This document shows positions 1-9,903 of a stretch of 64,000 bases of DNA, one piece after another. The notes below the pieces were generated by a model. That model was not told the DNA's origin. It searched no databases and saw nothing but the letters and a program-made list of their open reading frames with translations. Made by a program: the position numbers and the translations under genes. Within the stretch, counting starts at the first letter, position 1; every line of letters begins with the position of its first letter. The DNA is from Symbiodinium sp. CCMP2592 (taxonomy: Eukaryota > Sar > Dinophyceae > Suessiales > Symbiodiniaceae), in the NCBI GenBank assembly GCA_905221615.1, contig CAJNDT010005556.1, positions 2,098,691-2,162,690 on the forward strand, given 5' to 3'.

Positions 1-105
1 AGTACCCTTATTCCCTTTTTGTAGTCCTAGGTTCCTTATAAATTATAAAGTTACCCAATTCCAAAGAGACAGGCCTTTTTATACTTAGGTTACTGGGTAT
101 CCTAG
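1..105. mobile_element. Hairpin element F1, left end cut by window edge
   Basis: Family F1 has TIR CTAGGATGCCCAGTAG and a conserved 112-bp length in seven other copies here. This copy lacks its left terminus because the window begins inside it; the right end reads ACTGGGTATCCTAG. Confidence 0.8.
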
Positions 106-298
106 ATATTGTAGGAGCTGGAGTTATTTGCTCCATTCTTCCTTAGGGCCCTGGGGCTTCCTATTGTAATTTTTTAAATCCCCCCCAAAAAGCAATCTTA
201 GTCTAATGGTTAAGGCCCCTAAATTGAAGTGGAAGAGGAGGGAGGCTAAAGGCTGCTTAGGGCCGCCTAGGTTGTTTCTGTGGTGTTAAGGTGATGGG

Positions 299-409
299 TA
301 AGAAGCTGCCCCCACCCTGTAATAGTGGTATAATAGGAATATAAGAGGGCCCTAATATAATCCTATATAGTCCTTATGGTCACTATTACAGGGTGGAGGC
401 AGCTTCTAA
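299..409. mobile_element. Hairpin element F2 with 8-bp target duplication
   Basis: Family F2 has termini TAAGAAGCTGCCCCCACCCT and its inverted copy GGTGGAGGCAGCTTCTAA. It is flanked by direct repeats GTGATGGG at 291-298 and 410-417. The flanking duplication marks it as an inserted element rather than a local palindrome. Confidence 0.85.
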
Positions 410-496
410 GTGATGGGGTTGGAGGTTGGGGTGTCTTGCCACAGAGTGATAGAGTCTACGAGTCTACTTCACCCAGGACCCGAAGGCTTTTGGCAC

Positions 497-585
497 GGTT
501 TAGGGTTTAGGGTTTTGGGGTTTTGGGGTTTAGGGTTTAGGGTTTAGGGTTTAGGGTTTTGGGGTTTAGGGTTTAGGGTTTAGGG
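497..585 (+). repeat. Interstitial telomere-type repeat, TTTAGGG strand
   Basis: About twelve TTTAGGG or TTTTGGGG units read on the plus strand. The array is short, degenerate and followed by unique DNA, so it is interstitial rather than a chromosome end. Confidence 0.85.
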
Positions 586-867
586 CGATTGTTTTTTTGG
601 AGTTTGGAACAGATTAGTGTGAGTTTGGACTTTCGGGAACGGGGCTTTGGAGGTTACAGCTTCAGGGTATCGGCGCAGTAGTTGAGAAGTAGCCTCATCG
701 GTAAGGGAACCCTTTTCAAGTTTGAAGCGATCCCGAACCTGGCAAGTTTGTTCGTTCGCAACTTAGCAAGTCACAGTTCTGAATTGAGTCCCGGATTCCT
801 TCCCCACCACTTTGATCTGTACTCCAAGCCCCTTTGAACCTCGAACCCTTTAACGTAGCTCCTTAAA

Positions 868-971
868 GGGAACTCCAGAAAGTTGGAATATGGATTAATG
901 ATAGGATCCCCTATAATTTACCTTAAAGGGGTTAGGATAATGATATTCCCAACTTTCTGGCTTCTACTGTA
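868..971. mobile_element. Hairpin element F3
   Basis: Left end GGGAACTCCAGAAAGTTGG pairs with right end CCAACTTTCTGGCTTCTAC. The loop contains ATAATTTACCTTAAAGGGG. Other copies lie near 35.3, 44.6 and 48.8-49.0 kb. Confidence 0.8.
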
Positions 972-1149
972 GTTAGTCTCTTTCAACATGACTGTAGTCT
1001 GGCACTCCCCAGTTAAACTTCAGGCGCTGTGAAGCCTTAAAGCCCTGCCTCGCGACTCCAGAAGCCCGTTGACCCCAAGCTCCTTCGAAATCAATACAGT
1101 GAGGTCGCAACCACCCTCGTATGGAGGCCTTAGTAATTCTTAGAAACTT

Positions 1150-1740
1150 TTGGGTATTGTGCATCGTATTTTTACGTATCTTAAGGAACCCCAGAAGTCG
1201 TACGACTATGCTTTCAGGCTTGTAGATGAAGGACCGAAGCTCCGTCAATCTTTGATCCTCAACCTTCGATCATACATGGATCCCGAAATCCGGCTCCTCA
1301 CCCCAAAAGTGATTATCTTGTGCGTTGCTATACACAGCCTTCAGGGCTGTCTGAATGTCCTGCAAACTGATAAGCCCAAACTCCAAGCATCACGGACAGA
1401 GCTTGCTATACGCGCATTTTCGACCCTACGAAGACTTATAAGGCAACGCGCAGCCAGTTTGCGACCGCCTACATATCCTTATCACACCTCAAAATTCGTA
1501 CACCCAAACTCCAAGCGCCAGGGATGAGTGTCATTTGCCTGCACGTGCTGCCTGAGGGCTCTACGCAGTATGCCGAAGAGCCGGATTCCTGGAGACAACA
1601 CCAGTGACCCTAACTTAGGTTCTTATGACAGCTGTAGAGAATTCAAATCGGGTTTTGGCACAACTCCTGGGAACTTTAGACATGTAGTTTTACTAGGTCA
1701 ACCCCGCAGACTGCGCATGCAAATAGTGCTCGCACTGTAG
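1150..1740 (+). CDS. Hypothetical open region with one in-frame TGA
   Basis: One plus-strand frame stays open for about 195 codons except for a single TGA at 1525-1527, then ends at TAG (1738-1740). The upstream half includes LRSYMDPEIRLLTPKVI, the downstream half KSRIPGDNTSDPNLGSYD. There is no ATG at the upstream limit, so a start would need splicing or a non-ATG codon. The stretch lies in a hairpin-free island between F3 and F14. No family is recognised. It could be a chance frame, a decayed gene, or a gene in which TGA is read through. Confidence 0.2.
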
Positions 1741-1768
1741 GGTCTCAAGTTGATCTATCGTAATCCAA

Positions 1769-1868
1769 GAGGCTCCATATATACTACCAGTATGGAAATA
1801 GGTCCCAATAGACCACTCTTACTGTGGTTTTAGGGACTTCATTCCATAATGGTAATATGCGTGGAGCG
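1769..1868. mobile_element. Hairpin element F14, diverged
   Basis: GGCTCCATATATACTACCAG at the left pairs imperfectly with CATAATGGTAATATGCGTGG at the right. It resembles the better copy at 23351-23467. Confidence 0.55.
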
Positions 1869-1872
1869 TCTG

Positions 1873-1930
1873 GGTATGTATACATATACATATACATATA
1901 TATATTTATATATATATATATATATGTATA
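1873..1930. repeat. AT-rich dinucleotide microsatellite
   Basis: GTATACATATACATATACAT grades into a (TA)n run and back to TATGTATAC. Confidence 0.9.
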
Positions 1931-1954
1931 CGAAAAGTTTTAGGCTATCGCCAG

Positions 1955-2055
1955 ATAGTCTTTCGAGTAGAGTAGGTAACCTTTAACCTTTTCGAGGTAC
2001 TGTAAACCCTATATCGTCCCAAAGGTCAATCTGTAGTTGTCCTAGGATACTGGAC
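1955..2055. repeat. Diverged element F20
   Basis: It contains GTAACCTTTAACCTT and, about 60 bp on, AAGGTCAATCTGTAGTTG and GATACTGG. These match the order seen near 30.08 and 33.80 kb. Confidence 0.45.
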
Positions 2056-2131
2056 AGCTGAGCCTAGTTTCCCGAACCCTAAACCCAAAGCCCTATAAAG
2101 ACCTGCCTTAAATGTCCAAACCCCGAAACCC

Positions 2132-2251
2132 TACTTGGCGGGGCAGGGCACTCAGTAAGTAGGTTTTAAGTAGAGTTCTAAGTACCCTAAATGGAGCTAC
2201 CCCAATTATGACCCTACTTATAGACGACTTACTAAGTCCCCGGCCCCTCCC
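2132..2251. mobile_element. Hairpin element F5
   Basis: TACTTGGCGGGGCAGGGCAC at the left pairs with the right end containing AAGTCCCCGGCCCCTCC. The inner arms include AGTAAGTAGGTT and GACTTACTAAG. Family F5 recurs at 9.27, 19.56, 55.6 and 55.95 kb. Confidence 0.75.
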
Positions 2252-2259
2252 AGTAGCCC

Positions 2260-2995
2260 CCTAAAGTTCAATAGGCCGAGTATTCGACCCCCCCCCCCAG
2301 TGAACATTTGCTATGTTGCGTTGTTGTCCTCCGGCTTCCGGCGAAAGTGCTGGTAGTAGCAGCTCATTAGCACGAACATGTTTTAAAGACCTCTATGTTC
2401 GCAGAAGAGCTCAATCCAGGGGCCAAAGCACGACGCGCTCACGTGTCAGTTTAAGTTTTAGGGTTTAGTAGAATTGAAGGGTCGGAATAGTTGTCAACAC
2501 CATTTCCTTGTGGTCCCGATGAATTATAATTATACTTTAATAATCCCGAGCCCGAGGGTCAAGTTGTTAAGGCTCATACATTAGGGTTTAGGGGTTCAAG
2601 GTTTACACTAAGGTTCCCAGTACCTCATAGTCATATACTTTCCGAAATATTAAGCTACACAACTACCATCCTGAATCTAAGTACCTCATTCCTCCAGAAA
2701 ACCCGATTCTAGTGATGCAGGTTCGGGGGTTAGTCTTGTGAGCTTGGTAGCTTACCCACCCTATCTAGGGTCCGACGGCTGCGATACTGGATAACCTACC
2801 AACCTACCATCCCGAAGCGCTTACGGACACAGACATACTTTAAGGCTCAGGGGTTCAGCGCGTCGGCATCCGGGCAGACGACTCAGCGAGGGTTGAGCGG
2901 GACGGTTTCATAGGTTCAGATACAGGATACCCACCCACTGCGAAAGTCGGGAGCAAAGTTTCTGGTTCACACCCCAAACTCAGACTACCCAAGCT
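2260..2995. other. Unique DNA with no supported feature
   Basis: No hairpin, array or convincing frame is visible. A few isolated TTTAGGG motifs occur near 2458 and 2583. Confidence 0.5.
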
Positions 2996-2997
2996 TA

Positions 2998-3095
2998 CCC
3001 AGACCTTCCAAAATCCCTTAATTAAGGAGTATACCTGAAATCATATTCGGGATCCTACTACATTTTAGTATTAAAGGGATTTTGGAAGATCTGGG
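2998..3095. mobile_element. Hairpin element F7
   Basis: CCCAGACCTTCCAAAATCCC at the left pairs with GGGATTTTGGAAGATCTGGG at the right. The loop carries GGGATCCTACTAC. F7 is one of the commonest families in the window. Confidence 0.85.
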
Positions 3096-3189
3096 CAGTG
3101 TCTGATCCGATCCTCCAGGACGTTTTGGCGTTCTGCCGCGGACGTCGCCTTGAAGGCACATGCTGGTCCAGGCTTTGGGGTTTAGGGCC

Positions 3190-3275
3190 TACCTGAGCCC
3201 TGAAGGACCTACCTGTTTAAGGACTTATATAAGGAAATCATAATAGGGAACGCTAACAAGGTAGGTTATTCATTG
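3190..3275. mobile_element. Hairpin element F16, diverged
   Basis: CCTGAAGGACCTACCTGTTT pairs with AACAAGGTAGGTTATTCA, with GGAAATCATAATAGGGAA in the loop. The best copy is at 58135-58231. Confidence 0.55.
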
Positions 3276-3443
3276 TTATGGTAGTGTTTAGGGGTTTTGT
3301 TTAGGGCTCTTGGGGGTTTAGGGGGTGAGGGTTGCTGGCAAGTTAGCAGGATGTTGTGGTTAAGTGATATCTGCCTCAACTTACCATGGCCTTCTTTACT
3401 TTGAATGGTCCCGTGAACTTATCAATCTGAATATGGAATTTTA

Positions 3444-3512
3444 CTAGGTTGCCCAGTAGTACCCTTATGTCCTTTTTGTAGTACTAGGTTCCTTATGAAG
3501 TTAAACAATACC
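3444..3512. repeat. Truncated F1 left half
   Basis: CTAGGTTGCCCAGTAG and the usual F1 internal sequence run to about 3512. Then the element is replaced by unrelated palindromic sequence. Confidence 0.65.
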
Positions 3513-3550
3513 CTATTCTGATCATTAAGGGCCCTATAGTACCTAGCATA

Positions 3551-3655
3551 TGGGAGTTTCCGAAAATAGGGGATCCGAATATGGTACCCTAAATAATAGG
3601 ATCCTTATCATAAGGACCCCAAAATAAGGGTCCCCCTAATTTTCGGAAACTCCCA
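3551..3655. mobile_element. Hairpin element F4 at the centre of another palindrome
   Basis: TGGGAGTTTCCGAAAATAGG pairs with TTTTCGGAAACTCCCA. The outside flanks are themselves inverted: AGTACCTAGCA on the left matches TGCTAGGTACT on the right. F4 therefore appears to have landed in the loop of an older hairpin. Confidence 0.85.
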
Positions 3656-3769
3656 TATGCTAGGTACTATAGGGGCCTTATAATTAGTACTATATTTGGG
3701 TCCCCTGTTTTCGGAAACCCCCAGAAAGCCCTCTGGAATTGCGCTTGGGCGCCCTGAGCCTTCATCCTT

Positions 3770-3899
3770 CGGAGGCCTCAAAAGGCGGGATGAAGGTAGG
3801 TAGGATTAAGGATCCCAAAACCTAAACCCTAAACCCTTATATAAGGACTCTTATTTGGGAATATCCCACCTACCTTCATCCCACCTTTTGAGGCCTCCG
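3770..3899. mobile_element. Hairpin element F19
   Basis: CGGAGGCCTCAAAAGGCGGG at the left pairs with CCCACCTTTTGAGGCCTCCG at the right. The inner arms carry GATGAAGGTAGGT and ACCTACCTTCATC. A second copy lies at 10726-10834. Confidence 0.85.
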
Positions 3900-3977
3900 A
3901 CATCCTCAAACCCGGAACACTACAGGCCCTCAGCCCTTTAGACTTAAGCCGTCAATCCGAAGAAGCCCTAATCCTTA

Positions 3978-4228
3978 AGGGTTTATAGGGTTTAGGGTGT
4001 ATAGGGTTTAGGGTTTGTAGGGTTCAGGGTTTATAGGGTTTAGGGTGTATAGGGTTTAGGGTTTGTAGGGTTCAGGGTTTATAGGGTTTAGGGTTTGTAG
4101 GGTTTAGGGTTTGTAGGGTTTAGGGTTTGTAGGGTTTAGGGTTTATAGGGTTTAGGGTTTGTAGGGTTTAGGGTTTGTAGGGTTCAGGGTTTAGGGTTTA
4201 GGGTGCAGGGTTTAGGGTTTAGGGCCCT
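3978..4228 (+). repeat. Variant telomere-type tandem array
   Basis: Alternating GTTTATAGGG, GTTTAGGG and GTTTGTAGGG units run for about 250 bp. A longer period (TTTAGGGTTTGTAGGG) dominates the centre. It reads as a degenerated telomere-type array. Confidence 0.85.
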
Positions 4229-4624
4229 TTTCAAACCCGATAACCGCTGAAACTCCAATCGCGAAGCCTTAAACCCAGCCCCAACCCGTGTCCGCACCAC
4301 GTTGCAGCATATATTCTGATAGGCCTTAGAATATCTATCTCGAACCCCCTTGAAGGCATACATAGATATTACATAGGTGCATGACCCTTATAGGAACCCG
4401 ATTTTGAGAATCCCTTACTGTTATGGAGGAGCCCTTTTAAGGAAGCCAAACAGAAACCCTTATAGAAACCCGTAGAGGAACCCTTAACAGAAGCCTGAAG
4501 TCCAAACCCTATCCCTTCCTTCATAGGCCCCATGACAGAGGGGACCGCAAACGAAACCTTAAAAGGACCTCTTAGGGGAACCCAACAAGGAATCTTCATG
4601 AGGCGCTTTTTAAGGGGTAAAGGA

Positions 4625-4920
4625 CCCCTTAAAGGAAATCCTATAGATCCCTAAACCCTACACTGCACCCTAAATCCTAAACCCCCCATAGATCCCTTAA
4701 AGGAACCCCTATAGATCCCTAAACCCCAATCCCCCCATAGATCCCTTAAAGGAACCCCTCTAGATCCCTAAACCCTAAATCCTACACCCCCCCTATAGAT
4801 CCCTTAAAGGAACCCTTCTGGATCCCTAAACCCTAAATCCTAAACCCCCCATAGATCCCTTAAAGGAACCTCTATAGACCCCTAAACTCGAAACCCTAGA
4901 CGATCCCTAAACCCTAACCC
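4625..4920. repeat. Tandem array of the GATCCCTTAAAGGAACC unit
   Basis: Four to five copies of a roughly 60-bp unit are visible. Each has ATAGATCCCTTAAAGGAACC, then a GATCCCTAAACCCTAAATCC-like segment, then CCCCCC. The same signature is found beside hairpin termini elsewhere in the window. Confidence 0.8.
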
Positions 4921-5026
4921 GAAGGGTCCAATGTACCGATATAGTAGAATGTAGGGTTTCCATATTAGGAATTACTATTATGATTTAGGGAAGTATCCCC
5001 CATAACAGTACAAAGGACCCTTTGGG
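4918..5026. mobile_element. Hairpin element F15
   Basis: GAAGGGTCCAATGTACCGAT pairs with TACAAAGGACCCTTTGGG. The loop has TTACTATTATGATTTAGGG. Other copies are at 12.5, 25.6, 43.6 and 46.6 kb. Confidence 0.7.
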
Positions 5027-5771
5027 TAACCCGCCCAGGAATATGGCTTAAATTATATAGGGCTTCATGTTATGATTTAAGTCATAATAGGGAACCCTAA
5101 AAAGGTAGGTTATTCCGGCTTAAGGTAAACCCTAGGAGCCTTTGGGCTTTGAAGGTCGCAGTGGCGGGCGCGGCGCCAGCGGCGTCTGCGCGAAGCAGCG
5201 ATGCCCGGTTCGGGCCCCAGAAAGGGTCCGAAAGGTAGGGCTCCTTTAAAGCAGCCCTTCTAAGGGATCTCTTGGGCTTCCTTTTAAGGGATCTATGGGG
5301 GATTTAGGGTTTAGGGTTTAGGATCGGGTTCCTATACGACACTTAAAGGATCCCTGAAGGGATCCTGTGAGGGATCCTGTTAGATTATATAAGAGTTTCT
5401 CCATGGGATCCTTGCGGTTGGAACTCTTATAGTAACCCCTATATAGTAGCCCTTGTAGCAATATTTATAATCACCCAAATAGGGTAACCCTGAAATAGGA
5501 AGCCTTATGGTATAAGAACCTTCCAGGGCTCTTGAAGGTGTGTTAAGTTTGCGGTGTGGGTTTAAGGTGGAAGCTGCACCAGGGTTCCTTATAGGGGCTC
5601 CTTTGAGCGATGCGATCAGGGACCGCTTGATCCGGGGTCTTAGTAAGCAAGCTGAGAAAAGATTCGGGCTACAGGTACCATAGTTGTTATAATGCTAGTT
5701 GTTCTTTGTCGCGAGCTTCGGGTGCGTTAATTGTCGCCTATGTATGTGTGCATGTATGTAAGTGTGTATGT

Positions 5772-6158
5772 ATGACAGACAGTTGCACCCTGGATACCCA
5801 TGCACTCGAGGATGGGTTGCGATCGATCTGCCTGCACAAGGGCGAGCTTGCGACAAGTGGTCCCCACCAGACCTTGCTATTGGCTGACACTGGCGATGGG
5901 TTCCTAGCTGATGATGATCAGGTTGCCAACTGCACAAAATATACCTCGCGTTTATGCCATTCTGGCTATCTGCTTCTTCGCAAATGTGTGGATGACATCA
6001 GTCCAGATGTCGACCATTCCATTAGCTCGTTTGTGGTTCTGTCATACGCACCGGCATTAAGAGGCAGCGGGCACTACGGGGCGCGGCTTCCCCCATTGCG
6101 AGAGAGTGTCAAAGACACGCCACAACGCCTGTCTCTTCACATTGACATGTCGCTATAG
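5772..6158 (+). CDS. Hypothetical small protein, 128 aa
   Basis: An ATG frame starting MTDSCTLDTHALEDGLRSIC and ending at a TAG encodes about 128 residues. It has an acidic middle (TGDGFLADDDQVANC). It lies between GTAT-rich microsatellite stretches at about 5735-5775 and 6170-6205 and contains no hairpin or telomere motif. There is no signal peptide, no membrane span and no recognised family. The length is within chance expectation. An overlapping minus-strand frame also exists, so the strand is uncertain. Confidence 0.25.
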   Translation: MTDSCTLDTHALEDGLRSICLHKGELATSGPHQTLLLADTGDGFLADDDQVANCTKYTSRLCHSGYLLLRKCVDDISPDVDHSISSFVVLSYAPALRGSGHYGARLPPLRESVKDTPQRLSLHIDMSL

Positions 6159-6229
6159 GCCTTGCATGTACATACGTACGCGCGTATGTATGTATGTATG
6201 TATGAACCATGGGCACCTGACTTCTCATG

Positions 6230-6755
6230 CTACTTTCTAAGCCGCCCGATCCTTTGGTGTCTAAATGGAGGGTGCCCTTCAAGGTTTGGAGAGGCTTAAG
6301 GTTTCGGGGATAAAAGTTTGTAGGGCTGGTGACTGCGCTAGGTTCTGGAGTGTCGGGTTTACAGTTGGGGTTAGCGTATAAGGTTTACGGCCAGGGTTTC
6401 AGTTTGGGTTTAGGGTTGAAGTTTGAGGTTTGGGGTTTACGGTTAGTTTAATAAAATTTAAGATCGATCTAGGGTTTAGGCTTAAAGTTACGATTTAGGG
6501 TTTACTGCCGAGGGTTTATGGTGGAGGGTGAACCAGCTGGCTATACTTACGTATTAGACTTTGGGCCGTACATACCTGATATTGGGGTCGGGATAGTTAG
6601 TAATGGTTTGCCCTTGTGCTGCCTATGAAGTTCTACTTTTCTCTACCCGGACACCAAACGCCCCCTTTCAATCATTAAAGCCTTTGTATCATTCCGCTGT
6701 ACTTCGTGTTACCCATATGGCAGTGATGGTTTGAGGTTTTACAAAGCTAATCTTG
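6230..6755. other. Unique DNA with scattered TTTAGGG motifs
   Basis: Degenerate GTTTAGGGTT motifs occur from about 6330 to 6530. Nothing else is supported. Confidence 0.5.
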
Positions 6756-6762
6756 GTAGCTG

Positions 6763-6870
6763 AGTGGATACACTTTACGCTTTTGGGACTAATATTACCC
6801 ACTATACAGCTAAACGTGTACAGTTTCGGGGGCTTATGAACTCAGCAACTAAGTAATACACCCCAAACAG
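6763..6870. repeat. Dispersed repeat F18
   Basis: TAGCTGAGTGGATACACTTT starts the unit and GAACTCAGCAA ends it. A second copy at 44797-44905 shares both ends. Terminal inverted symmetry is short (GCTGAGT/ACTCAGC). Confidence 0.6.
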
Positions 6871-7420
6871 TCCTGGTGCCCTTGGGCCGAGACCCTAAAA
6901 ACTTGAACCCTTCCTTAGAAGACCACGACCTATGCAGTTGAGACACCCGAGCCTTAGCTCCCTGCAACCTACACACCGCACTCCGGAATTTAACAGAGGC
7001 CTTAACAGGAGCCTTGGGCTTCGGGGTGCATCAGACGTGTATAATAAAGCGGCCACACGGATAAACTTGAATGAAACTCTGATTAGTTCGCAGACCTCTA
7101 CTTAGTGAGCAGCAGGACTTTGCCTTCGCAAATGCCCCTTTTGAGTCCTGAAACGAATTTTAAGCCCATACAGCCTGCACCCCAAACTTTCAGCCTCGTA
7201 GAAAATCTAGACTCCTAAACTCCACGTTCAAACTCACAAGCCTTTAGGCTCCGTTGCCTTGTACTGCAGGGTCTGAATGGTCAGGATAGGCATGCGCTTA
7301 TCGTCCTTACAACTATGCTATACTATGCCCCAGTTGTCCCCAAATTCTACCTACTACGACAGGAACCCATCATCCCTGAAGCCACAGCCCCTTAAGCCCT
7401 GTGCCCCAAAGCTTCAACCC
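6871..7420. other. Unique DNA with no supported feature
   Basis: Mixed-composition DNA without visible hairpins, arrays or convincing frames. Confidence 0.5.
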
Positions 7421-7480
7421 TGAACCCTATACCCTATACCCTAAACTCTATAAGCCCTAAACCCTAAACCCCCAAAGCCA
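7420..7480 (-). repeat. Interstitial telomere-type repeat, CCCTAAA strand
   Basis: Short run of CCCTATACCCTAAAC and related units reading C-rich on the plus strand. Confidence 0.7.
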
Positions 7481-7952
7481 CGAAGGAGATGATCCCAGAG
7501 ATGCAAGGCCTCTTCGTCCCAGCCTGAGTCGAAAAGCCGGAATCCTTTATACAACCCTAAACCCCTAAACCCCTAAACACCCCTCAGGGGTACCGGACTG
7601 ACCTTCTCGTTTTGGTGGGTTTCCTGGTTAAGGGGTTCTTGGTTCAGATCCAGGGTTCGGTTTTGGGGCATAGGGTCCTTTAAACCATCAACATACAAGA
7701 CGAGATGCACCCTAAAACATAGGGTTCTTATCATGAGCTCTTATCCAATCATTACGCGATTTAACACTATAGCATACCGCCAAGCCCTATTCTGATTACT
7801 ACGGTCACTCTATCCGATGTTGCCGATTTTCAGGAAATTATAGACGCCTAGCCTGGGGGCAATGCCTCCTTACTTATTGGCTGTAGACTCAACTTTTCAG
7901 CTTTCTGGGGGTTCTTGTAAGGTAGTCGGTTCTGAAAGTTTCAACTTTTACC

Positions 7953-8052
7953 CTAAACCCTGAACCCTAAACCCTAATCCCTAAGCCCTAATCCCTAAAC
8001 CCTAAACCCTACTCCCTAAACCCTAATCCCTAAATCCTAAACCCTAAACCCA
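7953..8052 (-). repeat. Interstitial telomere-type array, CCCTAAA strand
   Basis: About 100 bp of CCCTAAACCCTAATCCCTAA variants. A G-rich array follows about 95 bp downstream, so strand polarity inverts here. Confidence 0.85.
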
Positions 8053-8146
8053 GCGAGCTTAAAAGCTATAGAGCCGCGACCCAGCCCTGAACCACAAGCC
8101 CTAAGCCCGCAGGAAACCCTGCAAGCCCCTGACTGTAAGACGCGCT

Positions 8147-8345
8147 TTAGGGTTCAGGGTTTAGGGTTTAGGGTCTATGTAGGGTTAAGGGTTTAGGGTT
8201 AAGGGTTTAGGGTTCAGGGTTCAGGGTTTAGGGTCTAGGGTTAAGGGTTTAGGGTCTAGGGTTCAGGGTTCAGGGTTCAGGGTTCAGGGTTTAGGGTTTA
8301 GGGTTTAGGGTTCAGGGTTTAGGGTTTAGGGATTAGGGCTTAGGT
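8147..8345 (+). repeat. Interstitial telomere-type array, TTTAGGG strand
   Basis: About 200 bp of GGTTTAGGGTTCAGGG variants on the plus strand, diverging outward from the C-rich array at 7953-8052. Confidence 0.9.
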
Positions 8346-8374
8346 AAGACATACAGCAGTTCATGCAGCCGAAA

Positions 8375-8486
8375 CTAGGATGCCCAGTAGTACCCTTATT
8401 CCCTTTTCGTAGTCCTAGGTTCCTTATTAAGTTACCCAATACCCAAAAGGGAGCCCTTTTTATTCCTAGGTTACTGGGCATCCTAG
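8375..8486. mobile_element. Hairpin element F1, full length
   Basis: CTAGGATGCCCAGTAG to TTACTGGGCATCCTAG, 112 bp. Confidence 0.9.
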
Positions 8487-8627
8487 TTTAAGGGAACCCC
8501 AAACATCCAAGCCTTCGCTCCGTGTACCACAAACCCTTCAGGGAAGACCCACATCCCAGCGAGGTCAATCCCTACCCTAAACCCTTGAGGGAACCCCAAA
8601 TCCCAACCCTATGAAGGGAACCTCAAA

Positions 8628-8740
8628 CACTATAGGGGCCGAAGAAATTACCAATACTATTTGTTGGGTGGTTCCTGACTAGAAGTATAGTATAGTGGCC
8701 CCAAAACCTTATTCTCGGCCCCTGTACTAAACCCCCATAA
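8628..8740. mobile_element. Hairpin element F22, diverged
   Basis: ATAGGGGCCGAAGAAATTAC and a right half with CCCCAAAACCTTATTCT match the copies at 43.4, 55.8 and 61.5 kb. Confidence 0.5.
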
Positions 8741-9157
8741 TAGCCTTTATAGTAAAATCCTTATGGACACCTTTCAAAGGAACCCTTAAAGGAACCTTAT
8801 TCGACTTATTAAGGCCCCTTTAGTACTCTCAACGCCTTGTGCTCCGAGGATGCCACGTTCCGAAAGATTTACACCCGCGACCGCCGGGGTGCTCCCATCG
8901 CAGATCGTTTTCACGTCCAGCAGGTCTATCGAAGCTTTTCTTCATTCATAGGGCCTTAGGGTTCAGGAGCTTGGAGTTTCATACCTGGGCCCCAGATAGC
9001 TTACCTTTTTAAGGATTAGATAAGGAAATCATAATACCGAATGCAGGATTTTGTCCATCAGCAGTATTGGTCAGTCTTCAGGCTTTTAGATTTTGAGGTC
9101 TACTGCAGGTACTCCAATGCACGGGGTGTAAAGCTTTATGACAAAGACCCTCTTATA

Positions 9158-9269
9158 CTAGGATGCCCAGTAGTACCCTTATTCCCTTTTTGTAGTCCTA
9201 GGTTCCTTATAAAGTTACCCAATACCAAAAAGAGAGGCCTTTTTATTCTTAGGCTACTGGGTATCCTAG
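9158..9269. mobile_element. Hairpin element F1, full length, abutting F5
   Basis: CTAGGATGCCCAGTAG to CTACTGGGTATCCTAG. Its right end touches F5, and TATCCTAG/TATCCTAA flank that neighbour. Confidence 0.9.
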
Positions 9270-9402
9270 TATACTTGGAGGGGCGGGGGACTTAGTAAGT
9301 AGGTTATTATAAGCAGAGCTATATAAGTACTCTAGATGGAGATGCCCTGATTCTAACCCTACATACGAACGACTTACTAAGCCCCCTGCCCCTCCAAGTA
9401 TA
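9270..9402. mobile_element. Hairpin element F5
   Basis: TATACTTGGAGGGGCGGGGG pairs with CCCCCTGCCCCTCCAAGTAT. The inner arms read ACTTAGTAAGTAGGTT and GACTTACTAAG. Confidence 0.85.
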
Positions 9403-9513
9403 TCCTAAGCCCTAAAAAAAGCCAATAAACCAAAAAAGGAGCTACATCGAGTCATTGAATAGCAGACGAAGGTCTGTGTTTTGGGGTTCGGGGTTCTCTA
9501 CTGCCATCCCCAC

Positions 9514-9612
9514 AGGCTCCATGTATCTTTATGGTAGATACTTAAGCCTTAAAGGGGTCCCTATATAGGTACTTTAAGGCCAAGGTATATACTATAAGGG
9601 TACATGGAGCCT
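9514..9612. mobile_element. Hairpin element F8
   Basis: GGCTCCATGTATCTTTATGG pairs with ACTATAAGGGTACATGGAGC. The central part includes TTAAAGGGGTCCCTATATAG. Confidence 0.85.
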
Positions 9613-9694
9613 TAGGGATCACCTCGTCGCCCGCAGGTTCCAGGGGAAAGCCTGGGCTTCTCAGCTTTGTTGCTCTTTGGGTCCAAATACCTAC

Positions 9695-9806
9695 CCTAAG
9701 GCTCCATGTACACTTATAGTAGAGAGACTTAGGCCTTAAAGTACCTATATTATAGGGACCTCTTTAAGGCTTAAGTATCTACTATAAGGGTGCAGGGAGC
9801 CTTTGG
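9695..9806. mobile_element. Hairpin element F8
   Basis: CCTAAGGCTCCATGTACACT pairs with AGGGTGCAGGGAGCCTTTGG. This is a second F8 about 80 bp from the previous copy. Confidence 0.85.
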
Positions 9807-9830
9807 GCTAATAACCAGGAGCACATACTC

Positions 9831-9903
9831 TCCCGAACGCTAACCTCCATAACTACCATCCTAATACCGAGTACCCATGTATTGTATCCTTTGGACCCTT
9901 AGG
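9831..9903. repeat. Truncated element F12, right part
   Basis: CTAACCTCCATAACTACCAT, CCGAGTACCCATGTATTG and TCCTTTGGACCCTTA follow the F12 order. The left terminus is missing. Confidence 0.6.

Noticed and set aside
9041..9295. 84-codon plus frame
   Set aside because: Most of it is a full-length F1 hairpin read through; no independent coding signal.
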